NCBI RefSeq assembly: GCF_030604225.1
Contig: NZ_JAUVWH010000004.1
Span: forward strand, 1 to 52,644
Direction of reading: 5' to 3'
Length of the DNA stretch: 52,644 nt
DNA from: Geoalkalibacter sp.
GTDB taxonomy: Bacteria > Desulfobacterota > Desulfuromonadia > Desulfuromonadales > Geoalkalibacteraceae
In this document: positions 22,474 through 30,497 of the stretch, one piece after another
Position numbering within the stretch: the first letter of the stretch is position 1
How the letters are laid out: each line of letters begins with the position of its first letter
Notes under the pieces: generated by a model
What the model saw: the letters and a program-made list of their open reading frames with translations, nothing else
Databases searched by the model: none
What the model was told of the DNA's origin: nothing
Made by a program: the position numbers and the translations under genes

Positions 22474-23343
22474 ATGAGCGAAATTCCGAATTTTGGCGAT
22501 CAATTGAAGCAACGTCGAGAAGCGCGCGGCTTGTCCCTGGAGGACGTGGCGCAGACCCTGCGGATTCGCCGCCCTTTTCTGGAGGCCCTGGAATCCGAAA
22601 GCTGGGACGATCTGCCCGGCGAAGCCTATTTCAAGGGGTTCCTGCGCAGCTATGCCGAATATCTGGGGCTTGACCCGCGCCCCATGCTGGAGAGCTGCCG
22701 GCGGCACAAGCCCTCGACCCACTCGTCGTCGACTCCGTTGCTCAAGGTTGAAACCGAATTGGTGGAGCCATCATCCTCAAGGAAAAAAAGTTTTTTCCTT
22801 CTTGTCCTGGTTTTGTTGGCGGCGGCGGGCGTCGGCGTTTGGCTGGCCGGCCCCGACCGAATTAAGCCGACATCTCCGATGCCCACCGCGGAATCTCCCG
22901 CCGCGCCAGGAGCCGCGTCGAATATCGCAGGTTCCCCAGACCTAGAGGCCGACCTGTCTGTCGGGGAGGGAGAGGGCCTGAGCGAAACGCCCGCGGATGC
23001 CGCTCCTCGGGAGGCGTCCGGCGAGGCCTCCGCCACTCCCGGTCCCGGGGCGGCGACGAGCAAGCCGTCGGCGGATGTCCTCGCTCTGATCCAGGAAGGG
23101 GGGAGCAGCGTCAGGGTAAGGGCCCATGAAGCAACCCGGCTGGAAATCCTGCTGGATGATCGGCCGGCTCAAACCTATCAGCTGCAGGCCGGCGCGGCGC
23201 TGAACTGGACGGCCCGCCTGCGGGCGCATCTGGTCGTGGAAAACCCCGCGGCCATCAGTCTCTGGGTCGATCAGCAACCCGTGGAACTCGTTGGGCGGCA
23301 TAGCCTGAGCATCACGGCGGTTGCCTCCGGCAGGGAAGAATAG
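22474..23343 (+). CDS. RodZ-like cell-shape protein
   Basis: A 289-residue bitopic membrane protein. Residues 1-75 contain a RodZ helix-turn-helix (GDQLKQRREARGLSLEDVAQ, AYFKGFLRSYAEYLGLDP), one membrane helix lies at about 107-126 (SFFLLVLVLLAAAGVGVWLAG), a Pro/Ala/Glu-rich linker at 130-205 spans the periplasm, and a C-terminal DUF4115 domain (about 208-285) is beta-rich. RodZ couples MreB filaments to the wall-elongation machinery. A short-arm start is set by ATG 22474; no strong ribosome binding site is seen. The linker is unusually long and low in complexity. Confidence 0.85.
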   Translation: MSEIPNFGDQLKQRREARGLSLEDVAQTLRIRRPFLEALESESWDDLPGEAYFKGFLRSYAEYLGLDPRPMLESCRRHKPSTHSSSTPLLKVETELVEPSSSRKKSFFLLVLVLLAAAGVGVWLAGPDRIKPTSPMPTAESPAAPGAASNIAGSPDLEADLSVGEGEGLSETPADAAPREASGEASATPGPGAATSKPSADVLALIQEGGSSVRVRAHEATRLEILLDDRPAQTYQLQAGAALNWTARLRAHLVVENPAAISLWVDQQPVELVGRHSLSITAVASGREE

Positions 23344-23353
23344 GGGAGGGGCG

Positions 23354-23899
23354 ATGCTGGTCCGCTGCCCCTTGTGCGGTTCCCGTTATCGGGTTCCCGC
23401 CGAGCGCCTCACCCCGACGACGCGCATCCGCTGTCCCAAGTGCAATGACGTTTTTAGTTTGCGTGGCGCGAAGGTCGAAATGCCGTCCGCGGAACCCGCT
23501 CCTGGTTTGCCTCACCCGACCCGACGGCTCAAGGTTGTCATCATCGAGGATGCCCGGTTTTTCCGCCAGTTGGTACGCGACGTGCTCGCGCCCTTGAACC
23601 TCGACATCCACGAAGCGGCCGATGGCCGCGAAGGGTTGGCCCTGATCCGTCAGGAACGGCCCCATCTGGTCATTCTGGACCTCAATCTCCCCCACCTCAA
23701 CGGCTATGAACTGATGCGCCTGGTTCGCGCCGAACCCACCCTGGAGCACACGCGCCTGCTCGCCATGAGCGGGGTGTTCCGCAAGGAATCCGATCAGGAA
23801 GACGCCCTCAAGGCCGGCGCCGACGATTTCATGGGCAAATCCTTCACGCCCGATCTGTTCGTGGAGCGGGTGCGCAAGCTTCTCGACGACAAACGATGA
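23354..23899 (+). CDS. Zinc-ribbon (MJ0042-type) fused to response-regulator receiver
   Basis: A 181-residue protein. Residues 1-32 hold a two-CxxC zinc ribbon (Cys5, 8, 27, 30: MLVRCPLCGS and IRCPKCNDVF), followed by a linker and a receiver domain from about 60. The receiver has Glu65/Asp66, phospho-acceptor Asp109 (LVILDLNLP), Ser139 and Lys162, so it should be phosphorylatable. There is no output domain besides the ribbon. The last bases overlap the purine nucleoside phosphorylase start (ATGA). Strong AGGGGAGGGG site. No cognate kinase is adjacent, but a receiver-kinase lies 2 kb downstream. Confidence 0.88.
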   Translation: MLVRCPLCGSRYRVPAERLTPTTRIRCPKCNDVFSLRGAKVEMPSAEPAPGLPHPTRRLKVVIIEDARFFRQLVRDVLAPLNLDIHEAADGREGLALIRQERPHLVILDLNLPHLNGYELMRLVRAEPTLEHTRLLAMSGVFRKESDQEDALKAGADDFMGKSFTPDLFVERVRKLLDDKR

Positions 23900-24726
23900 C
23901 GGCAGATTTTGACCAGGCGGCACGGCGGGTCCGTCGTGATTTCGGCGATGAACCCTTTGATCTGGCGGTTGTCCTGGGTTCGGGGCTTGGCAATCTGACC
24001 CAGTCCTTGACGACTCCCCTGAGTCTGGCTTATGCCGAGATCCCCGGATTTCGCCCGACACGCGTGGCCGGGCATGGCGGGAGATTGTGGAGCGGTTTGC
24101 TCGGCGGTTGGCGGGTGCTGGTTTTCGAGGGACGCTTCCATGTCTATGAAGGCTACAGTGCCGCGCAGGCGGCTTGTCCGGTTCCCCTGGCCGCCGCCCT
24201 CGGCTGCCGCCGCCTGCTTCTGACCAACGCCGCCGGCGGGGTGCGGGACGATTTGCGCCCGGGGGACTTCATGTTCATCAGCGACCACCTCAATCTGCTG
24301 GGCGACAATCCGCTGCGCGGTGTCACCGACCAGCCTTTCGTCGATTTGTCCCACCTGTATCGCACCGACCTCTTCCCGGCCTTGCGTGCCCAGGCGGCCG
24401 CTCTCGGCTGCGAGCTGCGCGAGGGGGTGCTCGCCGCGCTCTGTGGCCCATCCTATGAAACGCCGGCGGAAATCCGCATGATCGCTCGTTTGGGCGGCGA
24501 TGCGGTATCCATGTCCACGGTTCCCGAGGCCATTCTGGCGCGCTATCTGGGGTTTGAGGTCGCGGGGCTTTCCCTGATCGCCAACCGTGCGGCCGGCCTG
24601 CATCAAGGGCGGCTCACCCATGAGGAGGTGCTCGCCGAAGGTCGGCGCGGCGCCGCGCTCCTCGGTGATCTGGCGGCGGCCCTCATCCGCTGCTGGCAAG
24701 CCGCCCCGCCTTTGGCCGCCAGCTGA
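23896..24726 (+). CDS. Purine nucleoside phosphorylase (class II, trimeric)
   Basis: A 276-residue phosphorylase that splits purine (deoxy)nucleosides into base and (deoxy)ribose 1-phosphate in salvage. VVLGSGLGNL (26-34) is the phosphate loop, AGHGGRLW and EGRFHVYEGY provide further active-site residues, and LLTNAAGGV, GPSYETPAEIRM and AVSMSTVPEAI are class II signatures. It starts four bases inside the stop of the zinc-ribbon receiver gene, so both proteins are made from one message. Together with MTA phosphorylase, rdgB and ndk it forms a purine-handling set in the window. Confidence 0.93.
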   Translation: MTADFDQAARRVRRDFGDEPFDLAVVLGSGLGNLTQSLTTPLSLAYAEIPGFRPTRVAGHGGRLWSGLLGGWRVLVFEGRFHVYEGYSAAQAACPVPLAAALGCRRLLLTNAAGGVRDDLRPGDFMFISDHLNLLGDNPLRGVTDQPFVDLSHLYRTDLFPALRAQAAALGCELREGVLAALCGPSYETPAEIRMIARLGGDAVSMSTVPEAILARYLGFEVAGLSLIANRAAGLHQGRLTHEEVLAEGRRGAALLGDLAAALIRCWQAAPPLAAS

Positions 24727-24805
24727 AATTCCACACCGGTTCCCGCGTCTGGCGGGCGGCGTCCAAATTGTTCCAAAGGATGTCTTTTATCAGGTTTTTG
24801 ACAGC

Positions 24806-24833
24806 TTGACAGCCGGCCTTGCCATGCTAAGCT
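24806..24833 (+). promoter_or_regulatory. Candidate promoter of the single-domain receiver gene
   Basis: Two overlapping TTGACA boxes (24798-24803 and 24806-24811) precede TAAGCT (24828-24833) with a 16-base spacer for the second. The -10 is poor (3 of 6). Confidence 0.4.
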
Positions 24834-24864
24834 TTATCAGGATTTTTTCCGCGAGGAGTTTTTT

Positions 24865-25254
24865 TTGGCGCATTCGGTTGGTAAGATTCTCATCGTCGAT
24901 GACGAAGAAAATGCCCGCATCGGATTGAGCAGGCTGCTCTCCCAGGAGGGCTACGATGTGGAAAGCGTCGGCGACGGGCGTGAGGCTCTGGATTATATCC
25001 GAGACCATCAGGTCAGCCTGGTGATCAGTGACATCCATATGCCCGGGATGAACGGCTTGGTCTTCCTGCGTGAACTCCACCGCCACCACCCCGGCATCAA
25101 CGTGATCATGATTACGGCCTACGGCGGCGTCGAATCCTATCTTGAGGCCATGAATCTCGGCGCCTTTGAGTACATCAACAAACCGGTCAAGCTCAATGAG
25201 CTCAAATCGGTCATGAGCAAACTTTTTCGTCCCGGGACGACGGCTACCGCCTGA
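24865..25254 (+). CDS. Single-domain response regulator
   Basis: A 129-residue receiver domain without output domain. Asp12/Asp13 and phospho-acceptor Asp56 (VISDIHMP), Thr84 and Lys106 are all present, so it should accept phosphate. Single-domain regulators relay phosphate or act by protein contact, as CheY does. I infer a TTG start at 24865 with GAGGAG just upstream; no ATG is available in this frame until inside the domain. It precedes a universal stress protein by 32 bases. Confidence 0.85.
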   Translation: MAHSVGKILIVDDEENARIGLSRLLSQEGYDVESVGDGREALDYIRDHQVSLVISDIHMPGMNGLVFLRELHRHHPGINVIMITAYGGVESYLEAMNLGAFEYINKPVKLNELKSVMSKLFRPGTTATA

Positions 25255-25286
25255 GGACCCTCTTAGCGAACGCCAGGGGAGGCACC

Positions 25287-25739
25287 ATGAAAGACTTCAA
25301 AACCATTGTCTATGCCACGGATTTTTCGGAGAGTTCCGATTATGCCTTTGGTTACGCCCTGTCCTTGGCGCGCAAATTCGAGTCCCGACTGGTGTTGGTT
25401 CACGTCATCAACGAACCGGTCGATCTGCGCGGATTCTACGTTCCCCATATCTCCTTCGAGAAACTGGAAGAGGAAATCCAGGAAGGGGCGAATAAGATGA
25501 TGGAAAAATTTTGCCGCGCCCACCTGGCGGATTACGGCAACTATGAAACCTTCATTTTGCCCGGTATTCCTTACGATGAAATCATCAAGAAAGCCGAAGA
25601 GGAAAATGCCGATCTGATCGTCATGGGCACCCATGGACGAACCGGTCTGGATCATGTGCTCTTCGGCAGCACCGCCGAGAAGGTGGTGCGCAAGTCGCCC
25701 ATTCCGGTCATGACCATACGCGTCACCGAGCCCGAATAG
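25287..25739 (+). CDS. Universal stress protein (UspA family)
   Basis: A 150-residue cytoplasmic protein with the ATP-binding Usp signature [15 protein letters not shown] followed by [15 protein letters not shown], and an N-terminal [13 protein letters not shown] strand-helix. The G-2x-G-9x-G-S/T motif for ATP binding is intact, as in MJ0577-type proteins. These are induced by starvation and stress. AGGGGAGG lies before the ATG. It shares a transcript with the receiver gene and is closed by a strong terminator at 25766-25800. Confidence 0.92.
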   Translation: MKDFKTIVYATDFSESSDYAFGYALSLARKFESRLVLVHVINEPVDLRGFYVPHISFEKLEEEIQEGANKMMEKFCRAHLADYGNYETFILPGIPYDEIIKKAEEENADLIVMGTHGRTGLDHVLFGSTAEKVVRKSPIPVMTIRVTEPE

Positions 25740-25765
25740 CAGCGCCTGGTTTCAAGGGATCACAC

Positions 25766-25800
25766 CACAAAGGCAGCCTCGGGCTGCCTTTGTGATTTTC
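25766..25800 (+). terminator. Strong terminator after the universal stress gene
   Basis: Thirteen-base perfect stem CACAAAGGCAGCC / GGCTGCCTTTGTG with TCG loop and ATTTTCC tail. Confidence 0.8.
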
Positions 25801-25813
25801 CAGCCCTTTGCCC

Positions 25814-25843
25814 TTGTCAAACAAGCGCGCGCCAAGGTATCCT
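25814..25843 (+). promoter_or_regulatory. Promoter of the receiver-histidine kinase gene
   Basis: TTGTCA (25814-25819), 18 bases, TATCCT (25838-25843). Confidence 0.45.
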
Positions 25844-25892
25844 AGCATCCGTTTTTTCTAAGGTTTTTCGCTCCCACCATGACCGGTATGCC

Positions 25893-27038
25893 ATGAAAGA
25901 AAAAATCCTGGTGGTGGATGACGAAAAGGTCATCCTGCAACTCACCTCCATGATCCTGCGCAATAAGGGGTTCGAGGTCGTCACCGCCGACAGCGGCAGG
26001 GACGGGCTGGAGGTTCTCGAGCGTGAACCCGTGCCTCTGGTCCTGCTTGATTACATGATGCCGGTGATGGACGGCATGACCGCCCTCAAGCAGATCCGCG
26101 AACGCTTTCCCGCGACCTATGTCATCATGTTCACCGGCAAGGGCAGCGAAGAGATCGCCGTCGAGTTGATGAAGGCCGGGGCCTCGGATTACGTGCTCAA
26201 GCCCTTCAACAACCAGGATCTGCTCGACCGCATCGAGAATGTGCTGCGCATCCGCCGCATCGAGCTGCACAACGAGGAATTGCGCGCGGAAATCAAGCGC
26301 TGGAACCAGGAGCTGGAACAGCGGGTGGCGGAAAAAAGCGCGGAACTCGAGCGCGCGCAGATGGAAATCATTCAGGCGGAAAAACTCGCGGCCTTCGGTC
26401 ACCTGTCGGCGGGCATGGCCCACGAGATCCGCAATCCCCTCAATTCCATCAGTCTTTTCGCCCAGATTCTCCAATCGGGCCTTTCGGATAACAGTGACCT
26501 GCGCGAGTACCCGGAAAAGATCATCAAGGAAGTCGATCGCATCGATGCCATTCTGCGCAAGCTGCTCAATGCCAGCAAGCGGCCGCATGTCGATTTGCAG
26601 GGAGTGAATCTGGCCGAGGAGGTTCAACGCGCGCTGGATCTATTCGAGGCCCAGATCCGCATGCAGGGGGTGCGGGTCACGACCGAGCTCGCCGATCCGC
26701 CGCCCATTGAGGCCGATGCCCATGAAATCGCCCAGGTCTTCAACAACCTGATCGTCAATGCCCTGTACGAAATGCCCCAGGGTGGTTGCCTGCGCATTTC
26801 CCTGCGTCATGACGAGCAATTCATCCATGTGGATCTGTCCGACTCGGGGGGCGGCATTCCCAAGGAAAATCTTTATCGGGTGTTCGATCCCTTCTTTACC
26901 ACCAAGGACCGCGGCACGGGCCTGGGTCTGTCCGTCGTGCTGCGCATCATCAAAGGGTACGGCGGCCGCATCAACGTTGAGAGTGAGATCGGTCAGGGAA
27001 CGACCTTTCACATCCAGCTGCCGGTCTCTGCCCCATGA
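25893..27038 (+). CDS. Response-regulator / histidine-kinase hybrid (receiver first)
   Basis: A 381-residue soluble protein with domains in the order receiver (1-120: Asp9/Asp10, Asp53, Thr81, Lys103), a coiled coil (about 125-165), HisKA (His177 in FGHLSAGMAHEIRNP) and HATPase_c (N box near 285-295, DSGGGIP, GTGLGLSVV). It lacks a membrane segment or sensor module, so its input is probably phosphorylation of the receiver by another kinase or contact with a partner. This receiver-first order is common in Desulfuromonadia and Myxococcota. No adjacent regulator, although a single-domain receiver is encoded one gene upstream. Confidence 0.9.
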   Translation: MKEKILVVDDEKVILQLTSMILRNKGFEVVTADSGRDGLEVLEREPVPLVLLDYMMPVMDGMTALKQIRERFPATYVIMFTGKGSEEIAVELMKAGASDYVLKPFNNQDLLDRIENVLRIRRIELHNEELRAEIKRWNQELEQRVAEKSAELERAQMEIIQAEKLAAFGHLSAGMAHEIRNPLNSISLFAQILQSGLSDNSDLREYPEKIIKEVDRIDAILRKLLNASKRPHVDLQGVNLAEEVQRALDLFEAQIRMQGVRVTTELADPPPIEADAHEIAQVFNNLIVNALYEMPQGGCLRISLRHDEQFIHVDLSDSGGGIPKENLYRVFDPFFTTKDRGTGLGLSVVLRIIKGYGGRINVESEIGQGTTFHIQLPVSAP

Positions 27039-27089
27039 TGAAATCCCGGGTGGGTCGAAGGGATTGGCCGGGCGGCGGGAGTTGAGCCG

Positions 27090-28682
27090 ATGGCCTGGCG
27101 CCTCAACGAACTCAGGCTCGATCTCGAGCAGCAGGAGTCCGAGCTGCGCGCGGTCGCGGCTCGACTGCTCGGCGTCACGGAGGAGCAGATCCTTAATCCG
27201 CGCGTGGTGCGCCGCGCCGTCGATGCAAGGCAAAAGCCGCGTGTCCGGCGGGTCTTCAGCCTCGAGTTCGACCTCGCCGCGGGCGTCGTCGAAAGCCTGT
27301 CCGGCGATGCCTCGCGCAGGCTGGAAAAGGTTGCTCCGGTGGAGGTTCCGCCGTTGCGCAGGCTAGATCAGGCCCCGCCGGTCGTGGTGGTGGGCATGGG
27401 GCCGGCCGGGCTGTTCGCCGCCTGGAACCTGGCGCGCAGCGGGGTCGCCGTGACCCTCATCGAACGAGGCAAGCCCGTGGAGGAGCGGGTGCGCGACGTG
27501 CGGCGCTTCTGGCAGGACGGGGTGCTCGACGCTGAAAGCAACGTGCAGTTCGGCGAGGGCGGCGCCGGGACTTTTTCCGACGGCAAACTCACCACCCGCC
27601 TCAACCATCCCTGGATTCGCCTGGTGCTGCAAGCCCTCGTGGAATGCGGGGCGCCCGAGGATATCCTGGTTCAGGCCAAGCCCCATGTCGGCACCGACCG
27701 CCTGCGGCTGGTGCTGATCAACCTGCGCCGACAGCTTGAGAATCTGGGTGTCAGACTTCGTTTCCAGACGCGCCTGGTCGGCCTGGTCCGGCAGGGGCAA
27801 AAGGTGGCCGGGGCGCTGCTCGCCGACGGCAGCCGGCTCGACTGCGAGGCCTTGGTGCTCGCTCCGGGGCACAGTGCCCGCGACACTTACCGCATGCTGG
27901 CCGCCGCCGATGTGGCCCTGGAGGCCAAGGACTTCGCCCTGGGAGTGCGGGTCGAGCACCCGGCGGAACTGATCAACAGCATTCAATATGGTCTGCCACG
28001 TCACCCGCAGCTGCCGGCCGCCGAATACAGTTTGGCCTGGAACGACCCGCAAAGCGGCCGCGGAGTGTATTCCTTCTGCATGTGCCCCGGCGGCGAGGTC
28101 ATCAATTCGGCCAGCGAAGCGCGGCGCCTGGTGGTCAACGGCATGAGCTCCCTGCGCCGGTCCGGGTCCTTGTCCAATTCGGCCCTGGTGGTCAGCGTGC
28201 GGCGCCAGGATTTCCCCGCCGACCATGTCCTGGGGGGCCTGGTCTTGCAGGAACAGCTGGAAAGCGCCGCCTTTGTCGCGGGAGGCGGCGACTATTGTGC
28301 TCCCGCCCAGAATCTTCTGAGCTTTCTCGGCCACGGCCGCGGGTCCCTGCGCTCAAGCTGTCGTCCCGGCGTGCGCGAGGCCGATCTTGCCGCCTTGCTG
28401 CCCGAGTTCGTCACCAGCGGACTGCGTCGAGCCTTGCCTCATTTTGAACGGCGCATGCGCGGTTTCATCACCGCCGAGGCGACGCTGGTAGGTGTTGAGA
28501 CACGCACCTCGGCGCCGTTGCGCATCCTGCGCGGCGAGGACGGCCAATCGCTTTCCCATCCCGGGCTCTTCCCCTGCGGCGAGGGGGCCGGCTATGCCGG
28601 CGGCATCATGAGCGCGGCACTCGACGGCTTGCGCGTCGCGGAAGCCATTATGACGAAAATGATCAACAGGAGTGCTCAGTGA
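27090..28682 (+). CDS. FAD-dependent dehydrogenase (COG2509 type)
   Basis: A 530-residue flavoprotein. A ~90-residue N-terminal domain (possibly substrate-related, containing GVTEEQILNPRVVRRAVDAR) precedes the FAD-binding GMGPAGLFAAWNLARSG (102-118) and Glu125. Later blocks QFGEGGAGTFSDGKL and a C-terminal GEGAGYAGGIMSAALDG close the FAD site. COG2509 members are uncharacterised relatives of thiamine-associated and fumarate-reductase-like flavoproteins. The ATG at 27090 is 51 bases after the kinase stop and lacks an obvious promoter. Its stop overlaps the next GTG start by 3 bases. Confidence 0.85.
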   Translation: MAWRLNELRLDLEQQESELRAVAARLLGVTEEQILNPRVVRRAVDARQKPRVRRVFSLEFDLAAGVVESLSGDASRRLEKVAPVEVPPLRRLDQAPPVVVVGMGPAGLFAAWNLARSGVAVTLIERGKPVEERVRDVRRFWQDGVLDAESNVQFGEGGAGTFSDGKLTTRLNHPWIRLVLQALVECGAPEDILVQAKPHVGTDRLRLVLINLRRQLENLGVRLRFQTRLVGLVRQGQKVAGALLADGSRLDCEALVLAPGHSARDTYRMLAAADVALEAKDFALGVRVEHPAELINSIQYGLPRHPQLPAAEYSLAWNDPQSGRGVYSFCMCPGGEVINSASEARRLVVNGMSSLRRSGSLSNSALVVSVRRQDFPADHVLGGLVLQEQLESAAFVAGGGDYCAPAQNLLSFLGHGRGSLRSSCRPGVREADLAALLPEFVTSGLRRALPHFERRMRGFITAEATLVGVETRTSAPLRILRGEDGQSLSHPGLFPCGEGAGYAGGIMSAALDGLRVAEAIMTKMINRSAQ

Positions 28683-29845
28683 AGCAGGTTTTCGTGGAAA
28701 ACATCCAGGAACGCGATTGGGTTGAAAGCCCGTTTCTGGTGCGTGACAAGATTATGGCCATGGCGAAGAACGGCAAGCCGTACATGACCCTCAAGCTCAT
28801 GGATCGCACCGGCGAGATCGAGGGCCGCGTGTGGGACCGGGTCGACGAATTCGCCGAGCGTTTCGACAAGGACGATTTTGTTCTGGCGCGCGGCAAGGCG
28901 AGCGTGTATCTGGGCAAAATGCAGCTGGTCGTGCAGGATCTGGAAAAACTCCCCGAAGCGCAGGTTGATCTCAGTGATTTCCTGCCGGTCAGCAGCCGCG
29001 ATCGCGCGGCGATGGAAAGCGAACTGCAGGCCAAGGTAGCCTCCCTCGACGATCCCTATCTGCGCGGCTTGCTGGAGGCGTTTTTCGCCGACGCGCAATT
29101 TCGCGGCCGTTATTGCACGGCACCCGCCGCCAAGGCCATGCATCACGTGTATCTGGGCGGCCTGCTTGAGCACAGCCTGGCCGTGGCCGAACTGGTGGAT
29201 GACATTTGCCGACGCTATCCCGGGCTCAACCGCGATTTGCTGGTGGTCGGCGCGCTGCTGCACGATGTCGGCAAGGTTGATGAGTTGTGTTACGAGCGCT
29301 CCTTCGACTACACCGACGAGGGCAAGCTCATTGGACATATCGTCATGGGCGTGGAGATGGTGGATGAGAAGATCCGCGCCATCCCCGGTTTTCCCTCCCG
29401 CACCGCGGTGCTGCTCAAGCACCTGCTGCTGTCCCATCACGGGCAGTACGAATTCGGCTCGCCCAAGCGCCCCAAGACCCTCGAAGCGGTGATTCTCAAT
29501 TTTCTCGACGATCTGGATTCCAAAATCAACGGGGTCCGCACCCACATGGAGCGCGAGCCCGACAACACCAGCGGCTGGACGGCCTATCACCGCCTGTACG
29601 ACCGCTACTTCTTCAAGGATTCCTTTCCCGGTGCGCCGGAGCCCGGCACTGCCCCGGCGCCGGTCGCGCCGGCACCGGCCGCCGCGCCGCCCTCCGCCGC
29701 TCCGCCCAAGGACGCTCAGTCCAGGGACGCTCGGCCCAAGGCCGAGGGGCCTGGTGGGCAGCGTCAACGTACCCTCAGTTTCACCCTTGGCGACCAGTTG
29801 CGCGGCAAGAGCCTGGATCTGTTCGCCGACGATTCCAAGGAGTGA
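28679..29845 (+). CDS. OB-fold/HD-domain 3'-5' exoribonuclease (YhaM-like)
   Basis: A 388-residue protein. Residues 15-95 form an OB-fold nucleic-acid-binding domain (KPYMTLKLMDRTGEIEGRVW), and residues 155-290 an HD phosphohydrolase with His165 (LLEHS), His195-Asp196 (LLHDVGK), His220 and His253/254. This is the layout of YhaM/CBF1 3'-5' exoribonucleases. The last 70 residues are Pro/Ala-rich, then end with a basic, DNA-like tail (FTLGDQLRGKSLDL). GTG start inside the preceding stop, with AGGAG upstream. Confidence 0.88.
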   Translation: MKQVFVENIQERDWVESPFLVRDKIMAMAKNGKPYMTLKLMDRTGEIEGRVWDRVDEFAERFDKDDFVLARGKASVYLGKMQLVVQDLEKLPEAQVDLSDFLPVSSRDRAAMESELQAKVASLDDPYLRGLLEAFFADAQFRGRYCTAPAAKAMHHVYLGGLLEHSLAVAELVDDICRRYPGLNRDLLVVGALLHDVGKVDELCYERSFDYTDEGKLIGHIVMGVEMVDEKIRAIPGFPSRTAVLLKHLLLSHHGQYEFGSPKRPKTLEAVILNFLDDLDSKINGVRTHMEREPDNTSGWTAYHRLYDRYFFKDSFPGAPEPGTAPAPVAPAPAAAPPSAAPPKDAQSRDARPKAEGPGGQRQRTLSFTLGDQLRGKSLDLFADDSKE

Positions 29846-29848
29846 TCC

Positions 29849-30466
29849 GTGATTTTGCAGCGCATTCCCGTCGGCCCCTTGCAGGTCAACTGCTTTCTGA
29901 TCGGCTGTCCCCAAACGCGCGAAGCGGCGATCATTGATCCCGGCGACGAGGGCGAGCGAATTCTGGACGTCCTGCGGCGCCTGGAACTGACCGCGAAACT
30001 GGTCATCAACACCCACGGCCATTTCGATCATATCGGCGCCAATCGCCTGGTGGTGGAGCGCACGGGGGCCGAGCTGCTCATCCACCGCGCCGATTTGCCG
30101 CTGCTGGAGAACGCCGCGCGGCATGCCGCCATGTATGGGCTGCAGGTGACGGCATCCGTTCCGCCGACACAACTGCTCGATGGGGGTGAAGCCCTGGAAC
30201 TGGGAACCCTGAACCTCAGGGTTCTGCCCACGCCTGGGCATTCTCCGGGTGGTATCTCGCTTTGCGTGGATGGACATGTGTTCACCGGCGATGCCCTGTT
30301 CGCCGGCTCCATCGGCCGCACCGATCTGCCCGGCAGCGACACCGAGCAGCTTTTGGCGGCCATTCGCGAGCAACTGCTGAGCCTTCCGGATGAGACCATC
30401 GTTCACCCCGGCCATGGCCCCGACACCAGCATCGGCCGCGAAAAACTCTCCAATCCTTTTTTCTAG
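29849..30466 (+). CDS. Metallo-beta-lactamase fold hydrolase, glyoxalase II-like
   Basis: A 205-residue soluble MBL-fold hydrolase. The metal-binding THGHFDH (55-61), a second histidine in TPGHSPGG near 131, FTGDALFAGSIGRTD and a terminal PGHGPDTSIGREK give the di-metal site of the glyoxalase II-like / YcbL group. Short proteins of this class lack the glutathione-binding C-terminal domain, so substrate is unknown. GTG start 3 bases after the HD gene, with AAGGAG upstream. Next gene is coaBC. Confidence 0.88.
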   Translation: MILQRIPVGPLQVNCFLIGCPQTREAAIIDPGDEGERILDVLRRLELTAKLVINTHGHFDHIGANRLVVERTGAELLIHRADLPLLENAARHAAMYGLQVTASVPPTQLLDGGEALELGTLNLRVLPTPGHSPGGISLCVDGHVFTGDALFAGSIGRTDLPGSDTEQLLAAIREQLLSLPDETIVHPGHGPDTSIGREKLSNPFF

Positions 30467-30497
30467 GGCCGCCGGCGCGGCCTTCATGGGAATTGCC

